A stretch of DNA of 64,000 nucleotides from Vicia villosa (GCF_029867415.1 NW_026705400.1:62001-126000), one strand, 5' to 3'. Shown: positions 48,416 through 60,386, counted from the stretch's first letter. Notes: generated by a model from the letters alone, not told the origin. Program-made: numbers and translations.

Positions 48416-51400
48416 TGTCATACCCTAATTTTTGACCCCCTGAGATGTCACATCATATAAACATCTCAATTAATCCATCAACTCAAAACAGACACCCAGG
48501 GCAGTCAATTATTCACCAAGTAGTCAAATCAGGGTTTCAAGTCAGGAGGTTCAAGCAAAGGATCAATCAATGATTGAGGTGATCCTCAGCACAGTCATAG
48601 AGGTCAAGATACTCCATACATGTCCATATGATCTTCAATATCAAGGCATCAGGCCTCGAGTCCATCAAAGTCACCAAATTAGGGTTTTAGGGCCATTAGG
48701 GACTGAAATCAAGGCTTTCATTTGGGAAGACGCACAAAGCTTCAAAAGATAATTCAAAAAACTCAAACATCTTCAAATTATTCCTACATCAATATCCAAT
48801 GTAAGATGTACTTCAATTCCAGTTCAACAACTCCTAATTTCATCTGGTCCACAATTAGGGTTTTTGACCTAATTCACCTAGAAAGTTGACTTTTGACCAG
48901 GACAAGATCCCATGGCTCAAATCATAGCTCAAGTACCTCCATTTCCTCATTATAATCCACTCACAACATTCATTTAATTAGGAGATCTTGATTCATTTGA
49001 AATCTCCAAGATTATAGTTCATCTAGAAAAAGTCAACCGTTGGAGATCACCCTTGACTTTTTGGAATTTTGGTCAACTATGGACTTTTAAGGATCAAAAT
49101 CATTAACATATGATTATTTGAGTCATTTGATCAAATAAATTCAATAAAATCAATCAAAGATCAAAAAGTCAAAGTTGGAAATTTCAAATACTTAGAATTT
49201 TTCTAAGTGTTTTTAAGTGTTTTTGTCCAAACTTCATGAGGGAATAACTTTAATTTTTAAGTACAAAATGAAGAAAACTTCCAACATGAAAGTTGTATAT
49301 TTTGATCCAATAAACAACTTGGCCACATACAATGTTTCCTAAAAAAATCAACCATTTGAGAGATATGGGCTCCCAAAGTTCCTGCAAAAAACACTTAAGT
49401 GTTAAAACCCTAGTTTTTCTCAAACTTCATGGCCAATTTTCATCAAGTTCCCAAATGATTTTGAGGAAACATAAACCAAGTGAATTGAATTACATCCTCT
49501 AAGTTTTCCAAAAATATTGAATCACCTCTTAATTCAAATTTAGCAAGAAGTTATGCATGATCGAAGTAAGGCATTCAAAGTAGGATCTCAAGGCATGACC
49601 AACTTTGCATTTGGTCAATTTTGTGCAAGTGCCTCTACTAATTGGTGCGTCATAACTCCAATAATATCAGAAGAGATTGAATGGAATCAATTTCATCATT
49701 TCATCAAGATTGTAGAATATTCGAAAATTCAAAACCATGTGATAACGTAATGATTACAAAATGGAATTTATGGCAAAATTGGTGAATCATAAAAGGAATA
49801 TTTCCAATGCCAATTGGATGCCTCTATGCATCAGAAATGATCCCTAAGATCAGATGAGATCAATGGCTAGGGGCTTGATCAAGTGGAATAAAAAATTCCT
49901 TCATTACATTTCAAAGATATCTCATATTTCTTCATGCTTAAGTTTCACAAAAGTGACCTCATCAAGATCACCTCACTCTCTCAAGAACTCAGATCACTTG
50001 CCCACAAATAGAAGGCTCACTTTCAGTTCAAATGACTCCAAAGCAACTTCAATACTTGCTTTCTTCAAATTCTCTCTCTTTTACTCATTTTTCAAAAGTT
50101 CATGGAGTGAAGAAGCCAATTCTTCAAACCAGAGCTTATTCATTGAAAGTGAGTGTTCTAACACTTCATACACATCATGTGAAAGTGATCCAAGTCCTTG
50201 TTGGAGTTCTAACACTTCATATACTTTTATTAGGTTTAAAATGGTATATTTTTAAGTATTTTTTAATACTTAAAATATGTTTTCCTTTTGATTTTCAAAA
50301 ACCTAATCTTCTGTAAATATTTTTGTGAACAAACCATAATCTCTTAGGTCTTAATTAAGTGTAGACATTGTGTCTTACCTTAATTTGTTTGTTTTGTCAT
50401 TCAAAAAACTAGTTTCTTCAACTCTCGATTAAACAGACAATTAGGGTTTTCAATCAACAAAACCCTACATCCTTCAATCAAAGATCAATCTTTTCATTCA
50501 AAATTCATGGGCCTCTAATAGAGTGTAAGTCCCAACCCCTTTCTTCATTCTTCCTTCAGTTCAAATCTATTTCTTTCAAATCAAACAATTTCAAACAATT
50601 TCAAACATCATCATATCTTTCATTTGTTTTTCACAAACATTAAATGGGCCTCTTGATTTTTAAAGAGTGTAAGACCTAACCCTTTTTTTATACATACTTG
50701 TTTGTTTTAAAACCTTGTCTTCTGTACAAAACTCTCTCATCTGTTTTAAATCTCTTGTACTAGGAGGGACATTATTCCCGGTGAAACTGCTCCTAGATCA
50801 TTTGGGGCCCTTTTCTGAGGTATAAGACCCAAGCCTTCTCTTATTCTATTTTCATCTGTTTTTCAAAACAAAATTTTGGTACTAAGAGGGGCATTATTCT
50901 CGATGAAACTCTTAGACCTTTGGGCCCCTCTTTTGAGGTATAAGCCCCAAACTTCAATTCTTCTGTTTTCAAACTCTTAAACTGTTTTCAATCAAACTTC
51001 AAACAGTCTTTTCAATCAATCTTTCAATCTATATTCAGCTCAATCTTTCAACTGTTTTCAAGTTAATCTTTCAAACTATTTTCAATTCAATCTTTCAACT
51101 ATTTTCAAATCAACTTCTCATTTGTTTTCAATTTGAATCAATGGGCTTCTCCTTGAGTATAAGTCTCAACCCTTCTTTCTCATCTCAGATTCTTGGGCCT
51201 CTATTACAGTATAACACCTAACACATTTTGTTCATACAGTAAATAAATGGGCTTTCTCTTTGAGTTATAAGACCCAACACCTTTTCTTTTTCCTTTCAAT
51301 GAAACATTTCACTGTGTTTCAATAAAACATTCAATTATCTTTCAATAAAACATTCAACAGTTCAATAAGGCTCTGTACATACATCCTAAGTCTCCTGTTC

Positions 51401-52374
51401 ACCCTGGTAAGTTTTTATAGCTTTCATTTACTACTTTAAATACTTTGTCAAATATAAACTGTAAATATACACTGTTTAAATCTTCGTCAGAGAAAAATCT
51501 TAAGACATATGAACATGTATATATATTATAGGACTATGACCTGAGATTGAGGTTTACTTCTCGGTGAAGCCTATCCTGATTAGAATAACATAGATTCTTG
51601 CCACAAGATGAATTATTCCAGGTGAAACATCTTGAAAACCCTTAGATCAACAATAGGGCACATCTACCCAAGAGGAATTATTCCCGGTGAAACCTCTTAT
51701 CCCTTTTTCTTAGATCCAAATTAGTCAAGACAACATAACTTTCTCTTGTGGTATAACAAGGATCCTCGATGACCCTCGATTAGCCTCCTCTTGGGATTAC
51801 AATGCAAGGGCCCACAGGCTTCTTATAAGCATCCCTTCCGCTTCCTCCTGAGCTTGTATACAATGACCCTTAGGCTTCCTAAAAGAATAGGACAGGTCTT
51901 TAGTCACCTTTACTCCTAGTTTACTATATTTATTCATTCATAATTTGCAGAGATGGAATTATGAATGAGTTTTCATAATTATAGTGCTTTATTACTCTTA
52001 TCGATATTGATATTCTGAGAGATCGAATCTCATAACAGTGAAAGATTATCTAACTTGATCATCAGACATGAGCTCAAGTTTGAGGATAAGTGAAGATAAT
52101 TATTCAAATGATGGTTCACTTATGATTTAATTAATAAATTGCGTAGGAATGGGTTGATGAACCCTAAAGCTCAACATATCTCTTTCATTGTTAACCAATT
52201 TTCAGCATTCTGGTTTTAATAATTGTTTAGGTTTAAAATCAACTTTAGAATAATACAACAAAAACAACTATTTTTACTCTCTCAAAATAATCTGATTATA
52301 GAACGACAGTGATATTAAACCAATCCCTGTGGATACGATATATAGAAAATATTTACCCAAAAATACTTTCAACA
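48416..52374 (+). mobile_element. Probable solo LTR of an Ogre-like element, about 4 kb
   Basis: Begins TGTCATACCCTAATTTTTGA, as in legume Ogre-type LTRs, and ends near TGTGGATACGATATATAG..TTTCAACA. It contains no gag-pol frame. Inside are repeated blocks of the kind GGGACATTATTCCCGGTGAA (50764, 50885, 51608, 51670 variants). It separates two pieces of the minus-strand gypsy relic, so it is an insertion. Flanks are CACAG on the left and GACAA or ACAGA on the right, so no clean TSD is seen and the right end may be off by a few bases. Confidence 0.55.
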
Positions 52375-52384
52375 GACAACCCTA

Positions 52385-53283
52385 GCTAGTTAAAATCAGA
52401 CCTCCCTGTGATAATATTAAATGATGAGGGAAAATTAATGACTAGATACCTTATCTTGACCTATTTGACATTTTCTTCTGCCCCTAAAGGTGACCTTCAA
52501 TATTATATAACCCTTAACTTATACTACTTTGCCCGAAAAAACAACAATGACCCCTGGTAGGATTTGAGGTCATCTAACTCCAGGAGAAGCCTCTTAAATG
52601 CATCCAATAAAGGATGTTTGCATGCCTCCTTTGATCAATAAAGACTTTTTTCATTTCTTAATCGTCACATTGACGGTGATAACCATGGGGTCATTATTGT
52701 ATGACTGAATGTCACTTGCATCCTTCTTGGAAAAGGTAATGTTGGCCTTTAGAGCTTCTGATTCGCCTGCCCTAGAGTCAATGGGAAACCCATAAATGAC
52801 TAGAATTTGGATGGCATATCTCTTTTGGGCAAAACTGGTCTCTCTGCCTCCGGAAAATCCCTCTACGATTGTGTTCAGGGTATGGCGAATCAATTTGTAT
52901 ATGCTTGCTTTGTTTGGCTCCTTCCCGTTCTTGGATCCTAGAATATCTGAATACTTTTGCTCCTAAGATTTGGACTCGCCTGGTCCCATAGTGGAGCTAC
53001 CCTTTACGTATTTCTTTAGGTGCCTTTCTTGGATGAAGTGTTATATCTATTTTTTTTAGTTGGTAATAGTCCTCCATTTAACGTCCTATGATCTTATGGA
53101 ACTAAAATCAACTATGGGGATCAGGACTCAAGACACTTGTCTTTGGAGATGGCGATTGGGGTACGTAATGCATATCTAAGACCTCTCGTCATATTTGCTC
53201 CTGACGAGCATTCAGGGTAGTGAAGCTTTTGGTGGGTTCTCCACTTTGTTTAAACGCTGTTATATCCCTCATGGCCGTTGTGT
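52385..53283 (-). pseudogene. Ty3/gypsy Gag C-terminus and protease relic (second Tat-type element)
   Basis: Minus-strand frames give FHKIIGR, YYQLKK, KYVKGSS, then IRHTLNTIVEGFSGGRET, DPMVITVNVTIKK, VFIDQRRHANILYW and RYLVINFPSS. In gypsy Tat elements the protease active site is (I/V)DQG; here it is DQR, so the glycine is lost. The order gag tail, protease, then the connection to RT is preserved. The block is cut from its gag N-terminus by the insertion at 53289-57900. Confidence 0.7.
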
Positions 53284-53288
53284 ACTAG

Positions 53289-54672
53289 TGATAAGTGCCA
53301 TTTTGTAGTTATTTTGTGTATAGTTTTGCGGCACTTATCTTCTCTTTTTCCTCAATTTAGACGCGTTTTAGTGTATATTCCATACAATACGTATACTTTG
53401 TGTTTTATCGAGTTTTTAATTCATTTATGTACCGACTAATAGTTTTTCATTCATTTTATAGTTATTTAAGCATGTATGGAGCATTGAGTAATAAAGCTTC
53501 AAGGATGCAATTTTAGATCAATAAAAGAAGAAGCAAATGAAGAAAATAAGAAGCTGCTTCTGGTGTGAGTCGCCCGACGGAGCAATTGGCTCGTCGGGCG
53601 AGCGTTGGAAAATTAATGTCTTGCTCCTGCCTTGGCCCGCCTCTTGGTCGCCGGGCGGAAGAAGAAGGACTTGCCGGGCAAAAGAAGATATTTTGCCTAG
53701 CTTATTGACGTGGCAGAGGCTGTGTGGCCAGGAATAAAGGTTTCGCTGGGCGGAGCAATTGGCTCGCCAGGCGAAAGTCGCGTAGCAGATTTTTCATTTT
53801 AGGTTTAGTGTGGTTGGTTTTGGGGATTTTTGTGCTCCCATGCAAATTTCACCCATTTTTCTTTAGGATTAACTTAGATAACAACTGTGGGTCTTGCATT
53901 CAGCTATTCGGAGGTGGATTGCTCATCAACCGGCGCTGACAAACCGGAAGATTTGTGGTTTTATCTCTATTTCTCTCTATGTATTTCTCTTAGTAGGGTT
54001 TTGTATATATATTTACTTTGAACTCATGTATATTTGTCGCCCATGACATTATATAAATCTTGCTTTACAAATCTTTGTTGATTGTTGTCTTAGATTTTTG
54101 CTCTGTGCTAGGGATTTGGGTTGTTTTAGAGATAGACTTCTTGAATCCTTATCTAGGATGATTATCTGTTAGTTTCTGGATTTTAGAGATAGATTTAGAG
54201 TTGACAATTTTTTTTGGGTGTCGAAGCTTAATGCTCTCGTGTTGGTTGTGTCGGTTGAGAGATCGTCGATACGATTGATATGGATGTCTGCTCTGCTGTT
54301 GAGGTGTGCCGAGAGATCGTCGCTGAGATGATATAGTAGTTCTCGCTACTTTGGGTTAGAAATGACTTAGGGTGTGAGCGATGTCGGATGACATTGACGA
54401 GTATTGTAGGTTGAGTGTAACTGCTCGATAAGTTTAAGTTTGTGAGAACTAGATTATATGCAATGCCTGATAAGTCTTTTCTTTCTGAAGAATAAATTTC
54501 TTTTTTTGTTGATATTTACTTTTCCGTTTTTATAATTTAAACAATTAAATCCAAACTCATAACTTTGGAAAATTTTGAACGGCAGTTCAGTGCACTAGTC
54601 CTTGTGGAGACGATAATTTCCCGGATAAATACTTCCAAAACTTTTGTTGCTTGCTGCTTTACCGCTTCAACA
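53289..54672 (+). repeat. 5' LTR of the LARD-like element
   Basis: 1384 bp, TG..CA ends. Contains a GC-rich cluster at 53565-53790 with several CCGGGCG/CGCCGGGC-type self-complementary words, unusual in this AT-rich window. Lacks about 34 bp present in the other LTR near 56865-56900. Confidence 0.9.
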
Positions 54673-54673
54673 A

Positions 54674-54693
54674 AATGGCTCTGTTGCCGGGGA
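54674..54693 (+). other. Primer binding site, tRNA-Asp type
   Basis: Right after the LTR: AATGGCTCTGTTGCCGGGGA. The usual Asp-primed plant gypsy PBS is TGGCGCCGTTGCCGGGGA; two positions differ. Confidence 0.8.
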
Positions 54694-56466
54694 ATGGTGT
54701 TTTATCGAACTTGCATCGTAATAGTTCCTTTTGTTTTGAGTTTTGTATATATAGTACATATTGTATATTCTCACTTGTTTATATTGATACTTGTACATGT
54801 TTACTATACTTGCAGATTGTTTTCTATACTTGTAAACTTGTTATATCATTGTTTGTTTCCTTTCACGTTTGCTTGTGTGTGGTTAGGAATAGCTGGGCAG
54901 AAATAACTTGAAAGAACGTTCTTAAATAACAGGTGTCTAGCTTACGATGTAAAACAAGCATGTTTATTCTTTTTAGTTTTTGTTTAGTTTAGGTAGTGTG
55001 ATGCAATTGTCTAAACAAATTTAGATCGGACTAGTTCTTGAATTTCAAATATTTACTTTTAAATTTGTTTAGACAATTTCATATGGTCTTTTAGTTTGTT
55101 AATATTAATAGTTTGTGTGTTTGCCTTTGAACTCGTTTTGAGTAGTTATGGAATTGGAGGTGATTTTCCAAGTTTGATCGTTTCAACTTGCGGGTGTATG
55201 GTAATAATTTTGTTAAACTTTTGTACACGTCAAAGGTATGTGTTTATCGCTTTATTGACTTTATCATATTCATGATACTTAGACTTTTTACAACTTTTAT
55301 GCCATTCATTCTTTTGTATACTTGTTCGTTTGTGAATCACTTTAGTTCCTACCCTTTTTGTGAGGTAGCTTTCCATTGTTCACATATGCTGGAGACCACA
55401 ATTATTGTTTTAACTGGATTTTATTATGCTTAATCTTTTATTTGTGTTGACTATATGAAAGCATGAAAAGGATCAAGGCATTTTTTGTTTCATTTTGAGC
55501 ACAACTACCTTGGCCAAATAGTTAATTTACCTTGTGAGTGTGTGATGATTAGTAACCCCTTTGAGCTTTTTTGTCAACATCCATGTTATTTTTGAACTTA
55601 ATGCTTGTCTATGAGTGTTTGGTTTTCCTTTTTGTATGGATGTTGATTTCTTTTTTCTTGAACCCTCAACCATGATTTTTGGTTTGAATTTTTACCTTAA
55701 CTTAGAAAGAAGGGAGTATTCATATTATGATGTGGTTGAATTCAAGTTGGAGAGAGAATGGTTGTGTATTTGTGGTTGATTTATTTGAGGTTGAAAGAAT
55801 AAAAGAAAAGAGAAAAGAAAAAAAATGTGAAAAAGAAGTGAAAAGAAAAATTAAGAAAAAAGAGAAAAAGTTTTGAAAAAGAAAAAAAATAGTATGGAAT
55901 AATGTTGTGTTAATAAATTTGGGTTTTGGTTTGAAAATTTTGGGATTATGAAAAAGTTTGATTGAAATTTTGTGTTTGAACTTTTGTGAGTTGATCACTC
56001 CCTTAGGTTTGGGCAATTTTTGTTTCGATTAGCCTTAGGAATTATCCCTTGTTTGTTCACCCGACCATATTACAAACTTGAAAAGTTCTTGTGATTCTTG
56101 CTTTTATGTTTTCAACATGATTTTTGGATGGTTGCATGGTTTAGTCTTTTGTTTGCAAGATTGTTGGATGAGTGAAAGTTACCCCACTTTTGTGTTTTTC
56201 ATCTATCGATGATTGTGTGCTAGGTGTGTTTCATTTTTGAACTAGTGTTGTTTTAGAAATGTTTGGCATATTCTTTGTATTTTGCATTTGTGTTGTGTTT
56301 ATGTTATCGTTGTAGTTTAGTGGTAAGTATGTTACTTTGTGTGTACCATTTTGCATTTGAGTCTTACATTTGATGTCGTTTTTCAAAACTTGTTGATTCA
56401 TGATTTTTGGATTTTTGCTTTTGTTTCCTCAAGTTAGTTGATTCTTGTTTAGGAACAAACAAGTTT
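54694..56466 (+). other. Non-coding interior of the LARD-like element
   Basis: No retroviral motif in any frame. 55780-55890 is a purine-rich (AAAAGAAAAGAGA) stretch. Short frames at 54565-54911 and 55188-55433 are hydrophobic, T-rich translations without family resemblance. Confidence 0.7.
56306..56377 (+). other. tRNA-Asp-like segment inside the LARD-like element
   Basis: ATCGTTGTAGTTTAGTGGTA plus AGTAT matches the 5' half of plant tRNA-Asp (GTCGTTGTAGTATAGTGGTA plus AGTAT) at 23 of 25 positions. About 30 bases further on, CATTTGAGTCT weakly resembles a B box (GGTTCGAnTCC). Acceptor and anticodon stems are not preserved, so it is not a working tRNA gene. The tRNA sequence used for comparison is from memory. 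Confidence 0.4.
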
Positions 56467-56482
56467 AAGTAGGGGGGAGTTT
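56467..56482 (+). other. Polypurine tract of the LARD-like element
   Basis: AAGTAGGGGGGAGTT directly abuts the right LTR (TGATAAGTG), the expected plus-strand priming site. Confidence 0.85.
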
Positions 56483-57900
56483 GATAAGTGTCATTTTGTA
56501 GTTATTTTGTGTATAGTTTTGCGGCACTTATCTTCTCTTTTCCCTCAAGTTAGACGCGTTTTAATGTATATTCCATACAATACGTATACTTTGTGTTTTA
56601 TCGAGTTTTTGATTCATTTATGTACCGACTAATAGTTTTTCATTCATTTTGTAGGTATTTGAGCATGTATGGAGCATTGAGTAATAAAGCTTCAAGGATG
56701 CAATTTTGGATCAATAAAAGAATAAGCAAATGAAGAAAATAAGAAGCTGCTTCTGGTGTGAGTCGCTCGGCAGAGCAATTGGCTCGCCGGCACGAGCATT
56801 GGAAAATTAATGTCTTGCTTCTTCCTTGGCCCGCCTCTTGGTCGCCGGGCGGAAGAAGAAGGAATCGTCGGGCGAAGTAATCCCTTCACCCGGCGAAAGA
56901 AGATATTTTGCCAAGATTATTGACACGGCAGAGGCTGTGTGGCCAAGAATAAAGGTTTCGCCGGGTGGAGAAATTGGCTCGACCGACGAAAGTCGCGTAG
57001 CAGATTTTGTATATAATTTCATTTTATTTTAGGTTTGGTGTGGTTGGTTTTGGAGATTCTTTTGCTCCCGTGCCAATTTCACCCATTTTTATTTTGAATT
57101 AGCTTAGATAACAATTGTGGGTCTTGCATTCAGTAATTCGGAGGTGGATTGCTCATCAACCGGCACTGACAAACCGGAAGATTTGTGGGTTTATCTTTAT
57201 TTCTCTCTATGTATTTCTCTTAGTTGGGTTTTGTATATATATTTACTTTGAACTCATGTATATTTATCGCCCATGGCATTATATAAAGCTTGCTTTACAA
57301 ATCTTTGTTGATTGTTGTCTTAGATTTTTTCTCTGTGCTAGGGATTTGGGTTGTTTTAGAGATAAACTCCTTGAATCCTTATCTAGGATGATTATCTGTT
57401 AGTTTCTGGATTTTAGAGATAGATTTAGAGCTAACAATCTTTTTGGGTGTCGAAGCTTAATGCTTTCGTGTTGGTTGTGTCGGTTGAGAGATTGTTGATA
57501 CGATTGATATGGATGTCTGTTGTGTTATTGAGGTGTGCTGAGAGATCGTCGCCGAGATGATATAGTAGTTCTCGCTACTTTGGGTTAGAAATGACTTAGG
57601 GTGTGAGCGATGCTGGATGACATTGACGAGTATTGTAGGTTGAGTGTAACTGGTTGATAAGTTTAAGTTTGTGAGAAGTAGATTATATGCAATTCCTGAT
57701 AAGTCTTTTCTTTCTGAAGAATGAATTCTTTTTGTGTTGAGGTTTACTTTTCCGTTTTTATGCTTTAAACAATTAAATCCAAACTTATAACTTTGGAAAC
57801 TGTTGAACGGCAGTTCAATGCACCAGTCCTTGTGGAGACGATAATTTCCCAGATAAATACTTCCGAAACTTTTGTTGCTTGCCACTTTACCGCTTCAACA
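56483..57900 (+). repeat. 3' LTR of the LARD-like element
   Basis: 1418 bp, same ends as 53289-54672 and followed by ACTAG. Several substitutions and indels against the left LTR point to an older insertion than the Sirevirus-like element. Confidence 0.9.
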
Positions 57901-57905
57901 ACTAG

Positions 57906-58420
57906 TTATTTGGTTAGCTGACAATATTGGGAGTTCGTTGGATGCATTACCTTTTTCAGCCAAAGACACAGTTGGCCTTTGGGAGAGAGATTCATTGAAG
58001 AATCGCACCCTGGGCCTTATATGGAATGCTCCTATGAACATTTTATAATTTGGATGAATTAACTTGATTGTTGCTTTGTTGAAGAGGGCGAGGTACTCTC
58101 TCAGAGATTCTGAGGGACCTGGTGGAATGTTGAATAGATTGGTGATAGTCAACTTCCTATGCTTTCTTGTTGCGAATTGGTGGACTGACATCTTCACCAT
58201 ATATTAGTAGCTTGTGGCAGAGAGTAGTGGAAGATCCATATACCACCCAAGAGTTGTGTCTCTAAAAAACCTAGATAGGATCTTGCACTTCAAGGAGTCA
58301 GGTGCCCCAATAATGTCTATCTGAGTATTGATGGTGGCAACATGTTCACACGGGCCACTACGCCCGTCGAACTTAGCCAAGATTGCGGTTTAAAATTCTG
58401 TAGGACGGGCGCCTCCCATA
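57906..58420 (-). pseudogene. Ty3/gypsy Gag relic (second Tat-type element)
   Basis: Minus-strand reading gives KFDGRSGPCEHVATINTQID, IIGAPDSLKCKILS, DTTLGWYMDLP, then from 58200 MVKMSVHQFATRKHRKLTI, GPSESLREYLALFNKATI and FNESLSQRPTVSLAEKG. This is a typical retrotransposon Gag domain of the Tat type. Stops occur at about 58399 and 58208. The 57901-57905 TSD marks where the LARD-like element cut it; the rest continues at 53283. Confidence 0.75.
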
Positions 58421-58650
58421 TCTCATTTGATAGCGGTTAGGGATCCAATACCTTCCATTCGTCTACCATGTATGTCTCTTGCTAGTGCTGCTAGCGGTTA
58501 GGGATCCAACTCTTCTGTGGCATTTTCCTCTTTTTCAAATTCCTTTCTAGTCGGAGTTGTTGTCTTTTTGTTTATTATGATGGATGGTGAAGATGAACGC
58601 GAGAACAATAATCCGGCTAAATGTTGTAATAGTAGCCTAGGATATTTTAA

Positions 58651-58671
58651 CGGACCCTATGGTAGGCACCA
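58651..58671 (-). other. Primer binding site of the second Tat-type element
   Basis: On the minus strand TGGTGCCTACCATAGGGTCC lies beside a CA-ended LTR terminus (58674). It resembles the tRNA-Arg-type PBS TGGCGCCxACCGTGGGGCC used by Ogre/Tat elements, with several changes. Confidence 0.5.
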
Positions 58672-58673
58672 AT

Positions 58674-58934
58674 TGTACTTGCTAAAAGTAAAAAATGCAT
58701 GACAATCCCTAGTGATTAAGAGTTTTCAAAGACTTTAAGGATTATTGTGAGGTTGAGAGCTATCTCACGTGGGGTGAGAAGTTCTGTATGCATGTATTTA
58801 TGTGTTGAAGTAAGGTTATCCTTCTCAATTGCGATGTTGAGGTATTTATATGCACATTGGGATGGGATCAAAGACTTCCTTGGAAATAGCAATCACTGAG
58901 GGAATGAAAAGTTTATCTCCTGGTATTCACAAGA
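58674..58934 (-). mobile_element. 5' LTR remnant of the second Tat-type element
   Basis: Starts TGTACTTGCTAAAAGT next to the PBS and runs right until copia-LTR-like sequence takes over. A TATA-like motif (CATATAAATACC, minus strand) lies at about 58833-58844. Confidence 0.4.
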
Positions 58935-60330
58935 GTGTGACCTGAAGGAAAATTGTGATACATGCATGATCAGTGATAGAAACGATTACCTCTTGTGGCG
59001 ATTAATACCTTTGATGCAGAATTGAATGAGTGATCACGAGTGTTGATGAAGAACAACGCCTCTACTCAATCCACAAGAACATATGCCTTCAGTCACAGTG
59101 CTAGCTAATACGAATGAAGGATTTGAGTGAGAGAGAAGGAAAATACGGCTAGGGTTTCCTAAACCGAATTTTCATCAAGTGAGAATGCTTCTGCACAGGG
59201 GTTCTATTTATAGAACCACTTATGTGGGCTGCAAGCTAAAAGGCCCACTTAAGTGTACATGCACCATACCTTATGATGTACTGTATATCACTTAAGTGCA
59301 TGATACCTTACCATATTCCGTATTCTACTTAAGTGCACCATACCTTACGGTGTTCTACAATTCACTTAAGTGCATTGTTCCTTACGATGTTCCTTATTTG
59401 CTTTATCTGTCATCAATCTGTCCTTGAGTGTGACCCTGTAGGTTCTCGCAATGTTGGCAATTATATTAAATCATAAATTTAACATAATAAACAGTTAGTG
59501 GTATCTAGCAACACATCACTGCTACCCAAGTCACAAAAATGTCATGTGATCTGACAAAACATTTTCCGTGATAATACGTTTGTGTATAATTACCCTTTTC
59601 CCCTGATGTCTATATTGAATACAAGGCATAGACCGTGTCACCCTTGTCTAGTTTAATATTGGGCCCTTAGACATTTATTTTGTTACGCAGGATGGGAAAA
59701 TTCCATCTAGGTCACTCATGTCCCTCAACATGCTTTGTGGAGTACCCATCAATTGTCTTCATGGTCATCCAGTTACGGACAATGTTTGCTTAACAATAAA
59801 GTACTCGACTCTACATCTAGGGTTCATAGTTATTTCAGGTCGAAGGGTGGTATACACCATTTATCACCATGAAAATAACTTATGAAACTTTGCATAACAT
59901 TTTATGTAGTATTCTCATAGCGGGTCAATCCAGTATAAATATTACTCCTAATATTCATACCTATGTCAAGACTTGATAACTCCTTATCCATGATCCATGA
60001 GATTTAATCATCAGTCTATTTTCATAATAGTCTAAATGCTTTATTATTATCCCACTTTACAATAAAACTCGACTACAGATAATTTAAGAATAATGTCCTT
60101 ATGTTTAATGAGGTATTGTGATTAAGCCACACTTAACATTTCATTAAACGGACTAGCTATTATAGGGACTTTATTATTTTGGAAAAACAAACATAATAAA
60201 GAAATGCTTTTTATTATTAATAAATTATTTGATACAAGTACCAAAAGTATTGGCCTCCTACGACTTTCACGTGAATATACCAATACAAAATCCATCTCAT
60301 ATTGTATTTAATAAATTAAGAAAATACATT
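58935..60330 (-). mobile_element. Copia LTR relic
   Basis: The stretch with TTACGCAGGATGGGAAAATT, CCATCTAGGTCACTCATGTC, TGTGGAGTACCCATCAATTG and AGCGGGTCAATCCAGTATAA is a conserved LTR text of a legume copia family known to me from memory. A minus-strand TATA box TATAAATAG lies at 59204-59212. No gag-pol is present, so it is a solo or truncated LTR; a TSD was not found. Its right end lies within 60 bp of the stop codon of the hydrolase pseudogene. Confidence 0.5.
59246..59400. repeat. Four spaced CACTTAAGTG palindromes in a ~40-bp repeat
   Basis: (C)ACTTAAGTG occurs at 59246-59255, about 59289, about 59328 and about 59363. Each is followed by a related CAYNATACCTTACGATGTNC-like block, in the U3 side of the copia LTR relic close to its TATA box. 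Confidence 0.75.
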
Positions 60331-60386
60331 TATTATTTGTGTGCATTTCTTTCTATGTATACATCATTATTATATTCAATTGACAC

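Larger units (their letters stand above)
53289..57900 (+). mobile_element. Non-coding LTR retrotransposon (LARD-like), complete
   Basis: 4612 bp with two LTRs (53289-54672, 56483-57900), each starting TGATAAGTG and ending CTTCAACA, and a perfect TSD ACTAG (53284-53288, 57901-57905). A PBS of tRNA-Asp type follows the left LTR and a G-rich PPT precedes the right LTR. The 1.8-kb interior has no gag or pol frame. It must have been mobilised by a related autonomous element; the Asp primer is typical of Athila/Tat elements. It sits inside the minus-strand gypsy relic. Confidence 0.9.

Noticed and set aside
56306..56377. Functional tRNA-Asp gene
   Set aside because: Only the D-arm half is well matched; anticodon and acceptor stems do not pair and the B box is degenerate.
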